A stretch of 43,416 nucleotides of DNA from Paracoccaceae bacterium (lineage in GTDB: Bacteria; Pseudomonadota; Alphaproteobacteria; Rhodobacterales; Rhodobacteraceae): the NCBI GenBank assembly GCA_030065075.1, contig JASJDQ010000012.1, forward strand, positions 1 through 43,416, written 5' to 3'. Positions 24,278 through 32,677 of the stretch are shown piece by piece. Both the position numbers and the translations under genes were made by a program. Positions within the stretch are counted from its first letter, which is position 1, and every line of letters begins with the position of its first letter. The notes beneath the pieces are model-generated. The model saw only the letters and a program-made list of their open reading frames with translations, ran no database searches and had not been told where the DNA came from.

Positions 24278-25013
24278 GATCGTGGCTCTCTGGGCTGTGC
24301 CGAGGTCCACTTCGACGGCCTTCGAGTGGATGATGCGCCAGCGCGGCGACATGGACTGCTTGCACGAGCCCTTCGGCGAGGCCTGGTACCAAGGCGAAGA
24401 CCCGCTCTGGCCGCGCTGGCAGCCGGGCGACAAGACGACACCGGGGCTGACGCTCGAAAAGGTCTGGGAGGACATTCAGGCACGGGCCGCGCACGGGCCG
24501 GTGTTTTTGAAGGATTTCCCGCATTACATCAATCACATGTGGGACCCCCAGTTCCTGTCCCACATCACCCACGCCTTCCTGGTCCGCGACCCCGCCAAAA
24601 CGATCTCGTCGATCTATGACAAATGGCCGGATTTCGATGAGACGGAGGTGGGGTTTCCGGAACAGCGGGCGCTCTTCGACCTTCTCTGGGCGCTGCACGG
24701 CGCACCGCCCCCGGTGATCGACAGCGACGACCTGCTTGAAGCGCCCGAGGCGATGGTGGCGGCCTTCTGCGACGCTGTCGGCATCCCGTTCCTGCCCGAG
24801 GCCCTGTCCTGGCAACCCGGCGGAGACCCGTCGGCGCATAGCTGGTGGGACGGCGGGTCGTTCCACCACAATCTTGCGAATTCCACGGGCCTCAGGGCAC
24901 AGCCGCGCACGTATATCGAAGTGGCCGACGCCCCGACACGTGTGCAACGCGTCCACCGCCGCATGAAACCGCATTACGACCGACTCTACGCGCACCGGAT
25001 CAGCCTGGGCTGA
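24270..25013 (+). CDS. Sulfotransferase-family protein
   Basis: This 247-residue protein has the PAPS-binding pattern of sulfotransferases: the 5'-phosphosulfate loop in LWAVPRSTSTAFEWMM (residues 7-22) and the 3'-phosphate motif AFLVRDPAKTISSIY. HEPFGEAWYQG fits the soluble branch also found as fusions with aminotransferase-like proteins. It overlaps the upstream decarboxylase-fold gene by 8 bp, which suggests that both act on the same metabolite. A 12-bp inverted repeat spans the stop codon. PAPS synthesis genes are not in the window. Confidence 0.85.
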   Translation: MHKIVALWAVPRSTSTAFEWMMRQRGDMDCLHEPFGEAWYQGEDPLWPRWQPGDKTTPGLTLEKVWEDIQARAAHGPVFLKDFPHYINHMWDPQFLSHITHAFLVRDPAKTISSIYDKWPDFDETEVGFPEQRALFDLLWALHGAPPPVIDSDDLLEAPEAMVAAFCDAVGIPFLPEALSWQPGGDPSAHSWWDGGSFHHNLANSTGLRAQPRTYIEVADAPTRVQRVHRRMKPHYDRLYAHRISLG

Positions 25014-25019
25014 TCCGGT
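24994..25019. terminator. Perfect 12-bp inverted repeat across the sulfotransferase stop
   Basis: ACCGGATCAGCC and GGCTGATCCGGT are exact complements separated by two bases; a stem of 11 bp with loop CTGG is likely. The TGA stop codon lies in the right arm. There is no T-run. It may end transcription or protect the mRNA 3' end. Confidence 0.6.
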
Positions 25020-25106
25020 GCTGCATAACTGCGTGGAAGCTTTGTGCCTGGCGCCAACCATTTACCCCTGCGCTATCCTCAGGGTCCAGCGAGCGCGGAC
25101 CGCCTC

Positions 25107-25631
25107 TTACGGATTGTCCTCCGGCACAAGCAGGTCCAGCGCCTGTGCCTCGCATTTGATCCGGACCCTGAGAAGGGCGGCGTTGAGAACGGTGAAGACG
25201 ATCGCCGTGAGATACGCGCCGTGGATCAGCGGCAGGGCCACCCCCTCGGCGACGACGGCGACATAGTTCGGGTGATCGAGGTAGCGGTATGGCCCGCGCC
25301 GCGACTTCGTTTGCCCCGGCACCACGATCACCCTCGTGTTCCAGGCGCGGCCAAGCGCACGAATGCACCACCAGCGCAGCATCTGCGCCGCGATGGCGAC
25401 CGCCAGCATCGGGAACCCGAGCCAGGGCACGAACACGCGCTGCAGCAACCAGACCTCGGCCACGCATCCGATCAGAAAGCCCGTGTGCAGCGCGACCATC
25501 CACGGGTAATGCGACGCGCCGAATTCCCGGCCGCCCCGGGCGAAGCTCGAGGCGGCGTTGCGCCGGGCGACGACCAGTTCGGCGAGACGCTCGAGCGCCG
25601 TGGCCAGGATCAGGGCGGTATAGGCTACCAT
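25107..25631 (-). CDS. Isoprenylcysteine carboxyl methyltransferase-family membrane enzyme
   Basis: This 174-residue membrane protein has about four hydrophobic segments and the ICMT-family SAM region: LGRAWNTRVIVVPGQ, then GPYRYLDHPNYVAVVAEGV. Homologs next to type III polyketide synthases (SrsB in Streptomyces, BpsB in Bacillus) methylate the polyketide lipid, not a prenylated protein. Its start overlaps the polyketide synthase stop by 7 bp, so it is the third gene of that operon. An O-methyltransferase role on an alkylresorcinol or alkylpyrone is the likely job. Confidence 0.88.
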   Translation of the reverse strand: MVAYTALILATALERLAELVVARRNAASSFARGGREFGASHYPWMVALHTGFLIGCVAEVWLLQRVFVPWLGFPMLAVAIAAQMLRWWCIRALGRAWNTRVIVVPGQTKSRRGPYRYLDHPNYVAVVAEGVALPLIHGAYLTAIVFTVLNAALLRVRIKCEAQALDLLVPEDNP

Positions 25632-26686
25632 CGCAACAGGACCATTTCGCAGCAGAAACCGGGTCCCATGGCCATCAGCAACCCCAGGTCACCCGGCTTC
25701 ACCGGGCGTTCGGCCATGGTGTCGGCCAGCACATGCAGGACCGACGCACTGGACAGATTGCCGACCTCTTCGAGCGAGCGCCGGGTCAGCGACAGCGCGT
25801 CCTCCGGAATTTCGAGCGCCTCGCGGATGGCGCCGATAACCCTTGGCCCACCGGTGTGGCACACCCACCAAGAGATATCCTTACGCCCCAACCCCAGCCC
25901 GCCGAGAAACCCGTCGACATCCTGCCGCAGGTTCCCGGCGACAAGATCCGGCACCGAGGCGTCGAGAAGAACGCGGAAACCGAACGCACCGATCTCCCAA
26001 CCCATGACGTTTTCGGTGTCGGGGTAAAACCGACTGCGGGTTTCGAGCGTGGTTGGGCAAGCGCCGGCGCCGCCCGCCGTGTGGTCAGCGCCGCTTGCAA
26101 GCACACAGGCGCCACCGTCGCCGAAAAGGGAGGCTGCGATCAGGTTGGCGGGGGTGAGATCCTGCAACTGCAGCGTCAACGAGCAAAGCTCGACGGAAAT
26201 CAGGGCGACGATGTGATCGGGGAAAGCCCTCAGGTAATCGTGCACGCGCGCCAGACCCGCCGCCCCCGCGACACAGCCCAGACCGAAGATCGGCGTGCGT
26301 TTGACGTCGGAACGCAGGCCAATCCGGTTGACCAGCCGGGCGTCGATAGACGGCGTGGCGATTCCGGTGACGCTGACGAAGAAGACGGCATCGATATCGG
26401 CCGCGGCAAGCCCGGTGGCGGTCAGCGCAGTGCGCAAGCCGTCTTCGGCCATGTCGGTGCCGATCTCGATGAACCGGGCGTTCGCATCGGTGAAGCCGGC
26501 GATTTCCGAATAGGCCTCGAGCGGGAGGGCAAGATAGCGCGACTTGACCTGAACCGTCCGCTGCAACCGGTCCAGCCGGTCATGGTTGATACGCGCCCCG
26601 TCCCACTTCGCGATCATCGCCTCGAAGATCTCTTTCTGCCGGTAGCGGTGCGGTGGGAAGACCTTTTGAACGTGGAGGATTTTCAT
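25625..26686 (-). CDS. Type III polyketide synthase
   Basis: This 353-residue chalcone-synthase-family enzyme extends an acyl-CoA starter with malonyl-CoA and cyclises the product. The catalytic triad is Cys138 in GLGCVAGAAGL, His277 in WVCHTGGPRVI and Asn310 in EEVGNLSSAS. The C-terminal GPGFCCEMVLLRW fits the family motif GPG. GGAGAT lies 8 bases before the ATG. The flavoprotein gene ends 49 bp upstream and the methyltransferase overlaps downstream. With fatty-acyl starters this set would make methylated alkylresorcinols, quinones or pyrones that enter membranes. Confidence 0.95.
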   Translation of the reverse strand: MKILHVQKVFPPHRYRQKEIFEAMIAKWDGARINHDRLDRLQRTVQVKSRYLALPLEAYSEIAGFTDANARFIEIGTDMAEDGLRTALTATGLAAADIDAVFFVSVTGIATPSIDARLVNRIGLRSDVKRTPIFGLGCVAGAAGLARVHDYLRAFPDHIVALISVELCSLTLQLQDLTPANLIAASLFGDGGACVLASGADHTAGGAGACPTTLETRSRFYPDTENVMGWEIGAFGFRVLLDASVPDLVAGNLRQDVDGFLGGLGLGRKDISWWVCHTGGPRVIGAIREALEIPEDALSLTRRSLEEVGNLSSASVLHVLADTMAERPVKPGDLGLLMAMGPGFCCEMVLLRW

Positions 26687-26735
26687 CGGGTTCGATCTCC
26701 GCTCGGTCGGCTCGAATGGGAGGCGCAGCGCAACT

Positions 26736-27776
26736 TCATGCCTCGGCCAGCCGCGACAGGATCAAGTCGAACATCCACGGCGCGCGGCGCAAAGCCGGGA
26801 CCAGACGGTCGCGCAGGACCTTCCGGTCGCGCAGCCATAACAGGCCGCCGGTCATCGACCAGTACCGCCGTGACGCTCGGCGCAACGCTTGCGGATATGC
26901 CTCGGGCCGTCCCTGCAGGATACACTCGACTGCCGCCCTGGCGGACTCGAGCCCAAGGCGGACGCCTTCGCCGGTCAGCGGATCGAGATAGCCGGCGGCG
27001 TCACCGATCAACAGAATCCTCCCCGTCATCGGTTGCGAAACCCGCTGTTCGAACGGTCCCGCCCCGCGTTGCGAGGTGCAGGGATGTCTCGGCAATCGGT
27101 CCCGCAACGAGGGAAACAGACCTATCAGATCGCGAAACGTGTCCGGAATGGCGCGATGGGCATCGCGGTAGAACAGCATCGCGACCCCGACAAGGTCATG
27201 CGCGACCGGGGTGACATATGCCTCGGCCTGATCCGCCCAGTGCACCTCGACATAGTCCGACCAGGGCGCGATTGCGAAGTGCCGGCGCAGCCCCAGTCGT
27301 TCCCGGCGCCGGGCCGGCGCGACGAGCCCCAGCCGCCGTCTGATCGGCGACTGCAACCCGTCCGCGGCCAGCGCGAACCGAGCGGTCTCGCCATCCACGG
27401 TCACGAGGTCGCTGGTCTGGGCGATGTCGCGAACGGTTTGCGTGCGGATCTCGATCCCCATGTCCTGGGCGCGCTGCATCAGGGCTGCGTGAAGCACGGT
27501 CCGACGCACACCCAGTCCGACGCCGCGGCGAAAATGCCCGTCGGCGCTTTGGTGGCCATGCACATAGCGGATACCGCGAAACGGAAAGGACGGTGAGGGA
27601 CGGACGCTCAACGCCTCCAGCATCTCGACGGCAGCAGGCATCAGTCCCTCGCCACAGGCCTTGTCGATAACGCCGGTCCGACGCTCGACCACCAGTGTGT
27701 CCAGGCCGGCCCCGGCGGCGATGATCGCGGCGCCCAGCCCGGCCGGTCCGCCACCAATGATGATGACATCGCGCAT
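26736..27776 (-). CDS. FAD-dependent monooxygenase/reductase of the type III PKS operon
   Basis: This 346-residue flavoprotein has the dinucleotide motif VIIIGGGPAGLGAAI directly after the start and LLIGDAAGYLDPLTGEGV, the second FAD motif of the geranylgeranyl-reductase/hydroxylase superfamily. ACGEGLMP fits the same group. In the Streptomyces srs operon a flavoprotein hydroxylase (SrsC) oxidises the alkylresorcinol to a quinone; the same job is likely here. I chose the ATG at 27776, where the Rossmann strand begins; the frame is open to 27806 and would add ten residues. It is the first gene of the operon. Confidence 0.88.
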   Translation of the reverse strand: MRDVIIIGGGPAGLGAAIIAAGAGLDTLVVERRTGVIDKACGEGLMPAAVEMLEALSVRPSPSFPFRGIRYVHGHQSADGHFRRGVGLGVRRTVLHAALMQRAQDMGIEIRTQTVRDIAQTSDLVTVDGETARFALAADGLQSPIRRRLGLVAPARRRERLGLRRHFAIAPWSDYVEVHWADQAEAYVTPVAHDLVGVAMLFYRDAHRAIPDTFRDLIGLFPSLRDRLPRHPCTSQRGAGPFEQRVSQPMTGRILLIGDAAGYLDPLTGEGVRLGLESARAAVECILQGRPEAYPQALRRASRRYWSMTGGLLWLRDRKVLRDRLVPALRRAPWMFDLILSRLAEA

Positions 27777-27908
27777 GTGAAAACCCGCAAGCAACGCGGT
27801 CAGCATAGCGGCGGAGACACGCGCGCCAAGGATTGAAATTGTGGGCGGTCGATGAACACGACTGTGCGCGCCAGCGAATTGGAAACCGCGGGCCAGGTTC
27901 GGAGTGCA

Positions 27909-27948
27909 GGCGGCCGGATACGGAACCTAAAGGATCCCCCCGGCCGCC
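27909..27948 (-). terminator. Imperfect hairpin after the FDF-tail gene
   Basis: GGCGGCCGG (27909-27917) and CCGGCCGCC (27940-27948) pair over 9 bp with a 22-base loop that can pair further (GGAT/ATCC type). It lies 21 bp beyond the stop of the 78-residue gene on the minus strand. No long T-run follows. Confidence 0.5.
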
Positions 27949-27969
27949 AGCGGGTGTTTCGGGCCTGTC

Positions 27970-28206
27970 TCAGAAAGCGAAGTCGAATCCTTCGGAGAAG
28001 TCGAAGCTTTCCAGGTCGTCGGACCGCGCAACGCCGGGCGCGTTTTTCGAGACCATGGCGTCTTCGCTTTTCGCGCCAAGATGATCGAAGCCCGCGTCGA
28101 ACACGACCTCGTTGAACATGAGCTCGGACGCATCTTTCACGAGCGTGTCGTTGATGAGATCGTCCTTTTCCAGGAATTTGAAGCCTACCAGGCAATCGTC
28201 AGCCAT
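27970..28206 (-). CDS. Small acidic protein with FDF-rich C-terminus
   Basis: This 78-residue protein starts MADDCLVGFKFLEKDDLIND and ends LESFDFSEGFDFAF. It is strongly acidic, has a single Cys at position 5 and no signal peptide. GGAGG lies 8 bases before the ATG, one of the best ribosome-binding sites in the region, and a hairpin follows, so it is very likely a real gene. The frame can be read from a TTG at 28221, but that codon is part of the ribosome-binding site. I do not recognise the family. A leader-plus-core layout would fit a peptide precursor, but no modifying enzyme is adjacent on its strand. Confidence 0.72.
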   Translation of the reverse strand: MADDCLVGFKFLEKDDLINDTLVKDASELMFNEVVFDAGFDHLGAKSEDAMVSKNAPGVARSDDLESFDFSEGFDFAF

Positions 28207-28729
28207 TTCTTTATCCTCCAAGGTGTTTCAGGATCGTGCGGCCGGTTGCTCCGATCCGCGACACCCATGGGTCGGACGGGCGGAAGAAATGGTTCAAAGA
28301 AAATTTCGGCGCTCGTCGAGCATCCTAATGCAGCTATCGGACTGCACGCAGCGTCCCGCGAAATCGCGCGCGGTGCCAGGGCGTTCCTTTGGCAATCCTG
28401 ACCACCTGAAGCCGAAGATACGCCAGCGCAGGATGATGATCCCGCCGACCTTGCTCCAAATATGGCGGAACCTTCGCGGAAGCCTCTGGTCCCGGGGGCG
28501 TCATCAGGTCCACGGCCGGGGCGGTCGCCCTCGATGCGAGACTTCTCCCCTGGATGCGCATGGGTGCAGGATGAGCGTCCCTGGGTACTGGAACGCATAA
28601 GCCGCAATGCCTCTGACCTTCGAGTTCTCGCTCCCCAATTCGGGTCAGGATCCAGACGCGATAGTGTTCACTGCCACGCCGCGCGCAGTCGCGCTGCGCC
28701 CGCACCGCCCACGAATTGCCACCCCGCAA
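28207..28729. other. 523-bp interval without a supported gene
   Basis: The interval lies between the small acidic gene and the stop of the cyclase gene, both on the minus strand. Frames on both strands exist but show no family motif and poor composition. It must contain the promoter of the small gene and the end of the cyclase transcript, and could hold a long 5' leader. CGCGAAATCGCGCG (28357-28370) is a small perfect palindrome. Confidence 0.55.
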
Positions 28730-30568
28730 TCACCGTTCGGCAAATCCCGCGACGCGAAACACCTCGATCGGCTCGCGGATGCCCTTGAGCTGCAACTCGC
28801 CCCGGAACTCGACACGGAACTCGTCCTCCACCGCGACCGCCGCGCGGGGGCTGAGGAGGATCTCGCCGTCCTCGGCTTCGTCGCAGAGCCGCGCGCCGAG
28901 ATTGATGGCGGTCCCCGACGCGGTGTAATCGAAACGGCCCTCGAACCCGACCATCCCGACCGTGGCGTAACCCAGCGAGACACCGACCCCGAATCCCAGC
29001 CGAAAGCCCAGCCGTTTCCACTTTTGGCCGAGCTCGGCCATCCGGTCGCGCATCGCGATGGCCAGCCGCACCGCATCCCCGGCGGGATCGTCGCAGGGCA
29101 AGGGATCGTTGAAGAGAACCATAATCCCGTCGCCCATCCGGTGATCGACGCCGGCGCCATGGGCATTGATCAGCTTGCCCATCTCCTCGTGATAGGTCTG
29201 CAGGACCTCGATCGTTTCTTCCGGCTCTGCCGTCTCGCAGAAGGCCGTGAAGCCGCGAATGTCGCAGAACAAGACACCCAGCAGCGCCCGGTGGCTCGAC
29301 AGCATCTTCTCGGAACCCGACGAGACCACGGTATCGGCGACCGCAGATGGCAAAAACCGCTTCAGCTTGCCCATCCGCTCGATCTCACCCACCTGTTCCT
29401 CGACCCGGTCGCCAAGCTCTGCATTCAGGGCTTCGAGCGCCTTGAACTGGCGCACGTTCTCGATGGCGATGACGGCCTGGGCGGCGAAGGATTTGACCAG
29501 TGAAATCTCGTCTGCCGTGAACGGCGCGACCTCGAGCTTGTAGAGCACCAGAACGCCGATGGCCTGGTCGTCCTGCATAAGCGGCACCAGAAGCAACGTG
29601 CGCATGCCCTCGATCTCAGAGGCGACCTTGGCCTGGCGCGAGAGGTTCTTCATCCCCTTAACCGCCTCCTTCAGGTCGGCGATATGGCTTGTTTCGCGGG
29701 CCTTCAGGACCCGCACGGCCAGGGACGTTTCTTCGCTCTCCAACTCATGCGGGTTCTCGCGGATATCGTCCACGAACGCCGATTTCGCGGAATTGCTGCC
29801 GGCAAGCTTGAGGTACTTGTCCTGTGCGTCCCGCAGCAGCAGCAACGCGTGCGGCGCATGGCAGAGCCGGGCCGCGCTTTCCAGGATTTCCTCGAAAACA
29901 GGCGCCGCGTCCGCCCGGCAGCGGCTGATCACGCTCAGCACCTGCCCTGTCGCCTTTTCCCGCTCGAGGCGCATTTGCACCTCTCGGAATTGCCGCACGT
30001 TCTCGATGGCGATCACCGCCTGCGCGGCGAAGGTCTCGACCAGCGCGATCTCGTCGGGTGTGAAGGGCTCAACCTCGGTGCGCCAGAGGATGATCACTCC
30101 AATCCCGACGCCCCCGCTCACGAGCGGCACATCGATCAGGCTGCGGGCCTCGGCAAGATTCACGGCAGCCGACGAGACCTGCGATCCACGCTTGGCCTCG
30201 GGACCGGCACGATAATCGTCGTAGACGACCGTCTTGCAGCCCAGGATAGCACGCGCCGTTCCAGTCTGTTCGGGGTCGAGCGGAATCGGGTTGTCGGTTA
30301 TGTACTCGATGAATGCGTCGAAACCCTCTCCCTTCGACCCTTTGAATTCCAGATGTGTTCTCGCGTCGTTGACCATCGCCGCGAAGGCGAGCGGCGCGTG
30401 GCAGAGGCGCGCCGCGTTTTCCAGGATCACGTCGAACACAGGGGCGTCATCCTCGCGCGAGCAGCTGATGACGTCCAGGATCTCGCGCATCGCCGCCTCG
30501 CGCGCACGGGCACGGGCGCGCTCTTCGCTCACGACGGACTCTTTCGCGGGCTCTTCCCGTTTCTGCAC
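28730..30568 (-). CDS. Class III adenylate/guanylate cyclase with two GAF domains
   Basis: This 612-residue protein has two tandem GAF domains (about 25-195 and 205-375) that share repeated ends (AAQAVIAIENVRQF twice), a coiled-coil linker (376-405) and a class III cyclase domain (about 425-600). The metal Asp residues are Asp436 in LFCDIRGFTAF and Asp480 in HRMGDGIMVLF; the transition-state pair is Asn556 and Arg560 in INLGARL. The domain therefore looks active. No membrane segment is present. The GTG start at 30568 is supported by AAAGGGA 9 bases upstream. The GAF ligand is unknown. The two GAF domains look like an internal duplication. Confidence 0.93.
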   Translation of the reverse strand: MQKREEPAKESVVSEERARARAREAAMREILDVISCSREDDAPVFDVILENAARLCHAPLAFAAMVNDARTHLEFKGSKGEGFDAFIEYITDNPIPLDPEQTGTARAILGCKTVVYDDYRAGPEAKRGSQVSSAAVNLAEARSLIDVPLVSGGVGIGVIILWRTEVEPFTPDEIALVETFAAQAVIAIENVRQFREVQMRLEREKATGQVLSVISRCRADAAPVFEEILESAARLCHAPHALLLLRDAQDKYLKLAGSNSAKSAFVDDIRENPHELESEETSLAVRVLKARETSHIADLKEAVKGMKNLSRQAKVASEIEGMRTLLLVPLMQDDQAIGVLVLYKLEVAPFTADEISLVKSFAAQAVIAIENVRQFKALEALNAELGDRVEEQVGEIERMGKLKRFLPSAVADTVVSSGSEKMLSSHRALLGVLFCDIRGFTAFCETAEPEETIEVLQTYHEEMGKLINAHGAGVDHRMGDGIMVLFNDPLPCDDPAGDAVRLAIAMRDRMAELGQKWKRLGFRLGFGVGVSLGYATVGMVGFEGRFDYTASGTAINLGARLCDEAEDGEILLSPRAAVAVEDEFRVEFRGELQLKGIREPIEVFRVAGFAER

Positions 30569-30854
30569 GGCGTCGGTCCCTTTCGGCCGCTGTCACCCGT
30601 CACGGTAGACACGCTGTGCGCGTCTGGCCAGATAATTGGGCAGCCCCCGGATGCCTGGATCGTCCGCCGCAGGCCCCGGCAAGCACCGGCGCAGGGGCAC
30701 CGCCACCGTTTCCCGTGCACCTCGCACTGATAGCGCAATCATAGCGCGTTGACTTGCGAAGACCTCCGCGCAAGACTGGTCGCGCTGCCCAAGGCGCACC
30801 GTGAGAGTCGCGCCGCGCGGCGACTGAAAGAAAAAGATTACTGGGAGGATTACT

Positions 30855-32585
30855 ATGCGAAATCAACTATGGGGCGCGACGGCCGTCATCGCCCTGTTTG
30901 CCGGGGCCCCGGCGCTCGCCGACATGGCGGCCGCCGAACGGTGGATCAACGACGAATTTCAGCCGTCCGCGCTGAGCGTCGAGGAGCAGATGGCGGAGAT
31001 GCAGTGGTTCATCGACGCCGCGGCGCCTTACGCGGGCATGGAAATCAACGTGCTTTCCGAGACGATCCCGACACACGTTTATGAATCCGAGACCCTGACC
31101 AAGGCGTTCGAGGAAATCACCGGCATCAAGGTCAACCACCAGCTGTTGGGCGAGGGCGAGGTCGTGCAGGCCGTGCAGACCCAGATGCAGACCCAGCGCA
31201 ACCTCTATGACGGGTACGTCAACGACTCCGACCTGATCGGGACCCATGCGCGGCTGCAGCTCGCGTATAACCTTTCGGACATGATGGCGGGCGACTGGGC
31301 CGCGACGACGAACCCGGGGCTCGACCTCGACGACTTCATCGGCGCGAGCTTCACCACCGGGCCGGACGGCAAGCTCTACCAGCTGCCCGACCAGCAGTTC
31401 GCGAACCTTTACTGGTTCCGCAAGGACTGGTTCGACCGCGAAGACCTGCAGGCGCAATTCAAAGAGAAATACGGCTACGACCTCGGCGTCCCGGTGAACT
31501 GGTCGGCCTACGAGGACATCGCCGAGTTCTTCTCGAACGATGTGCAGGAAATCGACGGCGTCCGCATCTATGGCCACATGGACTACGGCAAGCGCGCGCC
31601 TGATCTTGGCTGGCGCATGACCGACGCCTGGCTTTCGATGGCCGGAGCCGGTTCGAAAGGCGAGCCGAACGGCGTGCCGATCGACGAATGGGGCATCCGC
31701 ATGGAAGAGGGGTCGTGCAACCCGGTTGGCGCGTCTGTCTCGCGCGGCGGGGCGGCCAATGGCCCGGCGGCGGTCTATGCGATCCGCAAGTGGGACGAGT
31801 GGCTGCGGAACTACGCCCCGCCGGGCGCGGCGTCGTTTGACTTCTACCAGTCGTTGCCCGCTCTCAGCCAAGGCAACGTGGCCCAGCAGATCTTCTGGTA
31901 CACCGCCTTCACCGCCGACATGGTGAAGCCACAGTCGGAAGGCAACAACACGGTCGATGCCGACGGCAACCCGCTCTGGCGGATGGCGCCCAGCCCGCAT
32001 GGCCCCTACTGGGAAGAAGGCCAGAAGGTCGGCTATCAGGACGTGGGCTCGTGGACGTTCCTCAAATCCACGCCGTCTGACAGGGCGCAGGCCGCCTGGC
32101 TTTACGCGCAGTTCGTGACGTCCAAGACGGTGGATGTGAAGAAGTCCCATGTGGGTCTGACCTTCATCCGCGACAGTTCGGTCAACCACGAATCGTTCAC
32201 CGAGCGCGCACCGAAGCTTGGTGGATTGGTCGAGTTCTATCGCTCGCCCGACCGCGTGGCCTGGTCGCCGACTGGCATCAACGTCCCTGACTATCCGAAG
32301 CTGGCCCAGATCTGGTGGCAGCAGATCGGTGACGTGAACTCGGGCGCTTTCACTCCGCAAGAAGCCATGGACCGTCTGGCCGAGGAAATGGACATTACCA
32401 TGGCCCGGATGCAGGCGGCTGATGAAGGTGCCAACGTCTATGGCGGTTGCGGCCCACGCCTGAACGATCCGAAGGACCCGTCCGAGTGGCTGGGCAATGG
32501 TGGTGCCAAGGCGAAACTGGATAACGAAAAGCCGCAAGGTCAGACCGTCAACTATGACGATCTGGTCGCGCGCTGGAACCAGTAA
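30855..32585 (+). CDS. glpV: Glycerol-type ABC transporter substrate-binding protein
   Basis: This 576-residue periplasmic binding protein has a signal peptide ending at ALA (about residue 22) and the cluster B type fold. The long length and the company of two ATPases, two permeases and a DUF2160 protein match GlpV of the rhizobial GlpSTPQUV glycerol importer; a related polyol is possible. GGGAGG lies 8 bases before the ATG. The 286-bp upstream region carries the operon promoter. No glpD, glpK or glpR gene lies next to it, which is unusual for a glycerol operon. Three hairpins separate it from the next gene. Confidence 0.88.
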   Translation: MRNQLWGATAVIALFAGAPALADMAAAERWINDEFQPSALSVEEQMAEMQWFIDAAAPYAGMEINVLSETIPTHVYESETLTKAFEEITGIKVNHQLLGEGEVVQAVQTQMQTQRNLYDGYVNDSDLIGTHARLQLAYNLSDMMAGDWAATTNPGLDLDDFIGASFTTGPDGKLYQLPDQQFANLYWFRKDWFDREDLQAQFKEKYGYDLGVPVNWSAYEDIAEFFSNDVQEIDGVRIYGHMDYGKRAPDLGWRMTDAWLSMAGAGSKGEPNGVPIDEWGIRMEEGSCNPVGASVSRGGAANGPAAVYAIRKWDEWLRNYAPPGAASFDFYQSLPALSQGNVAQQIFWYTAFTADMVKPQSEGNNTVDADGNPLWRMAPSPHGPYWEEGQKVGYQDVGSWTFLKSTPSDRAQAAWLYAQFVTSKTVDVKKSHVGLTFIRDSSVNHESFTERAPKLGGLVEFYRSPDRVAWSPTGINVPDYPKLAQIWWQQIGDVNSGAFTPQEAMDRLAEEMDITMARMQAADEGANVYGGCGPRLNDPKDPSEWLGNGGAKAKLDNEKPQGQTVNYDDLVARWNQ

Positions 32586-32592
32586 CCTCCCA

Positions 32593-32668
32593 TTGGCCCC
32601 CTCGTCCCAGGGGGCCAATTCGTGGTCGAAGGTGACGTGACACCTTCGGCCACCCTTCACGAGGGTGG
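32593..32668 (+). promoter_or_regulatory. Three consecutive perfect hairpins between glpV and glpS
   Basis: The 92-bp gap holds three stems in a row: TTGGCCCCCT/AGGGGGCCAA (32593-32602 with 32609-32618), CGAAGGTG/CACCTTCG (32627-32634 with 32641-32648) and CCACCCT/AGGGTGG (32650-32656 with 32662-32668). The ribosome-binding region of glpS follows. Such structures after a binding-protein gene usually stabilise its mRNA and reduce read-through, so that the binding protein is made in excess. Confidence 0.85.
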
Positions 32669-32677
32669 CGGGCAAAA

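Noticed and set aside
28112-28729. Frames of 130-160 codons on both strands between the small acidic gene and the cyclase
   Set aside because: Both strands are open only through GC bias; neither frame has family motifs or a convincing start.
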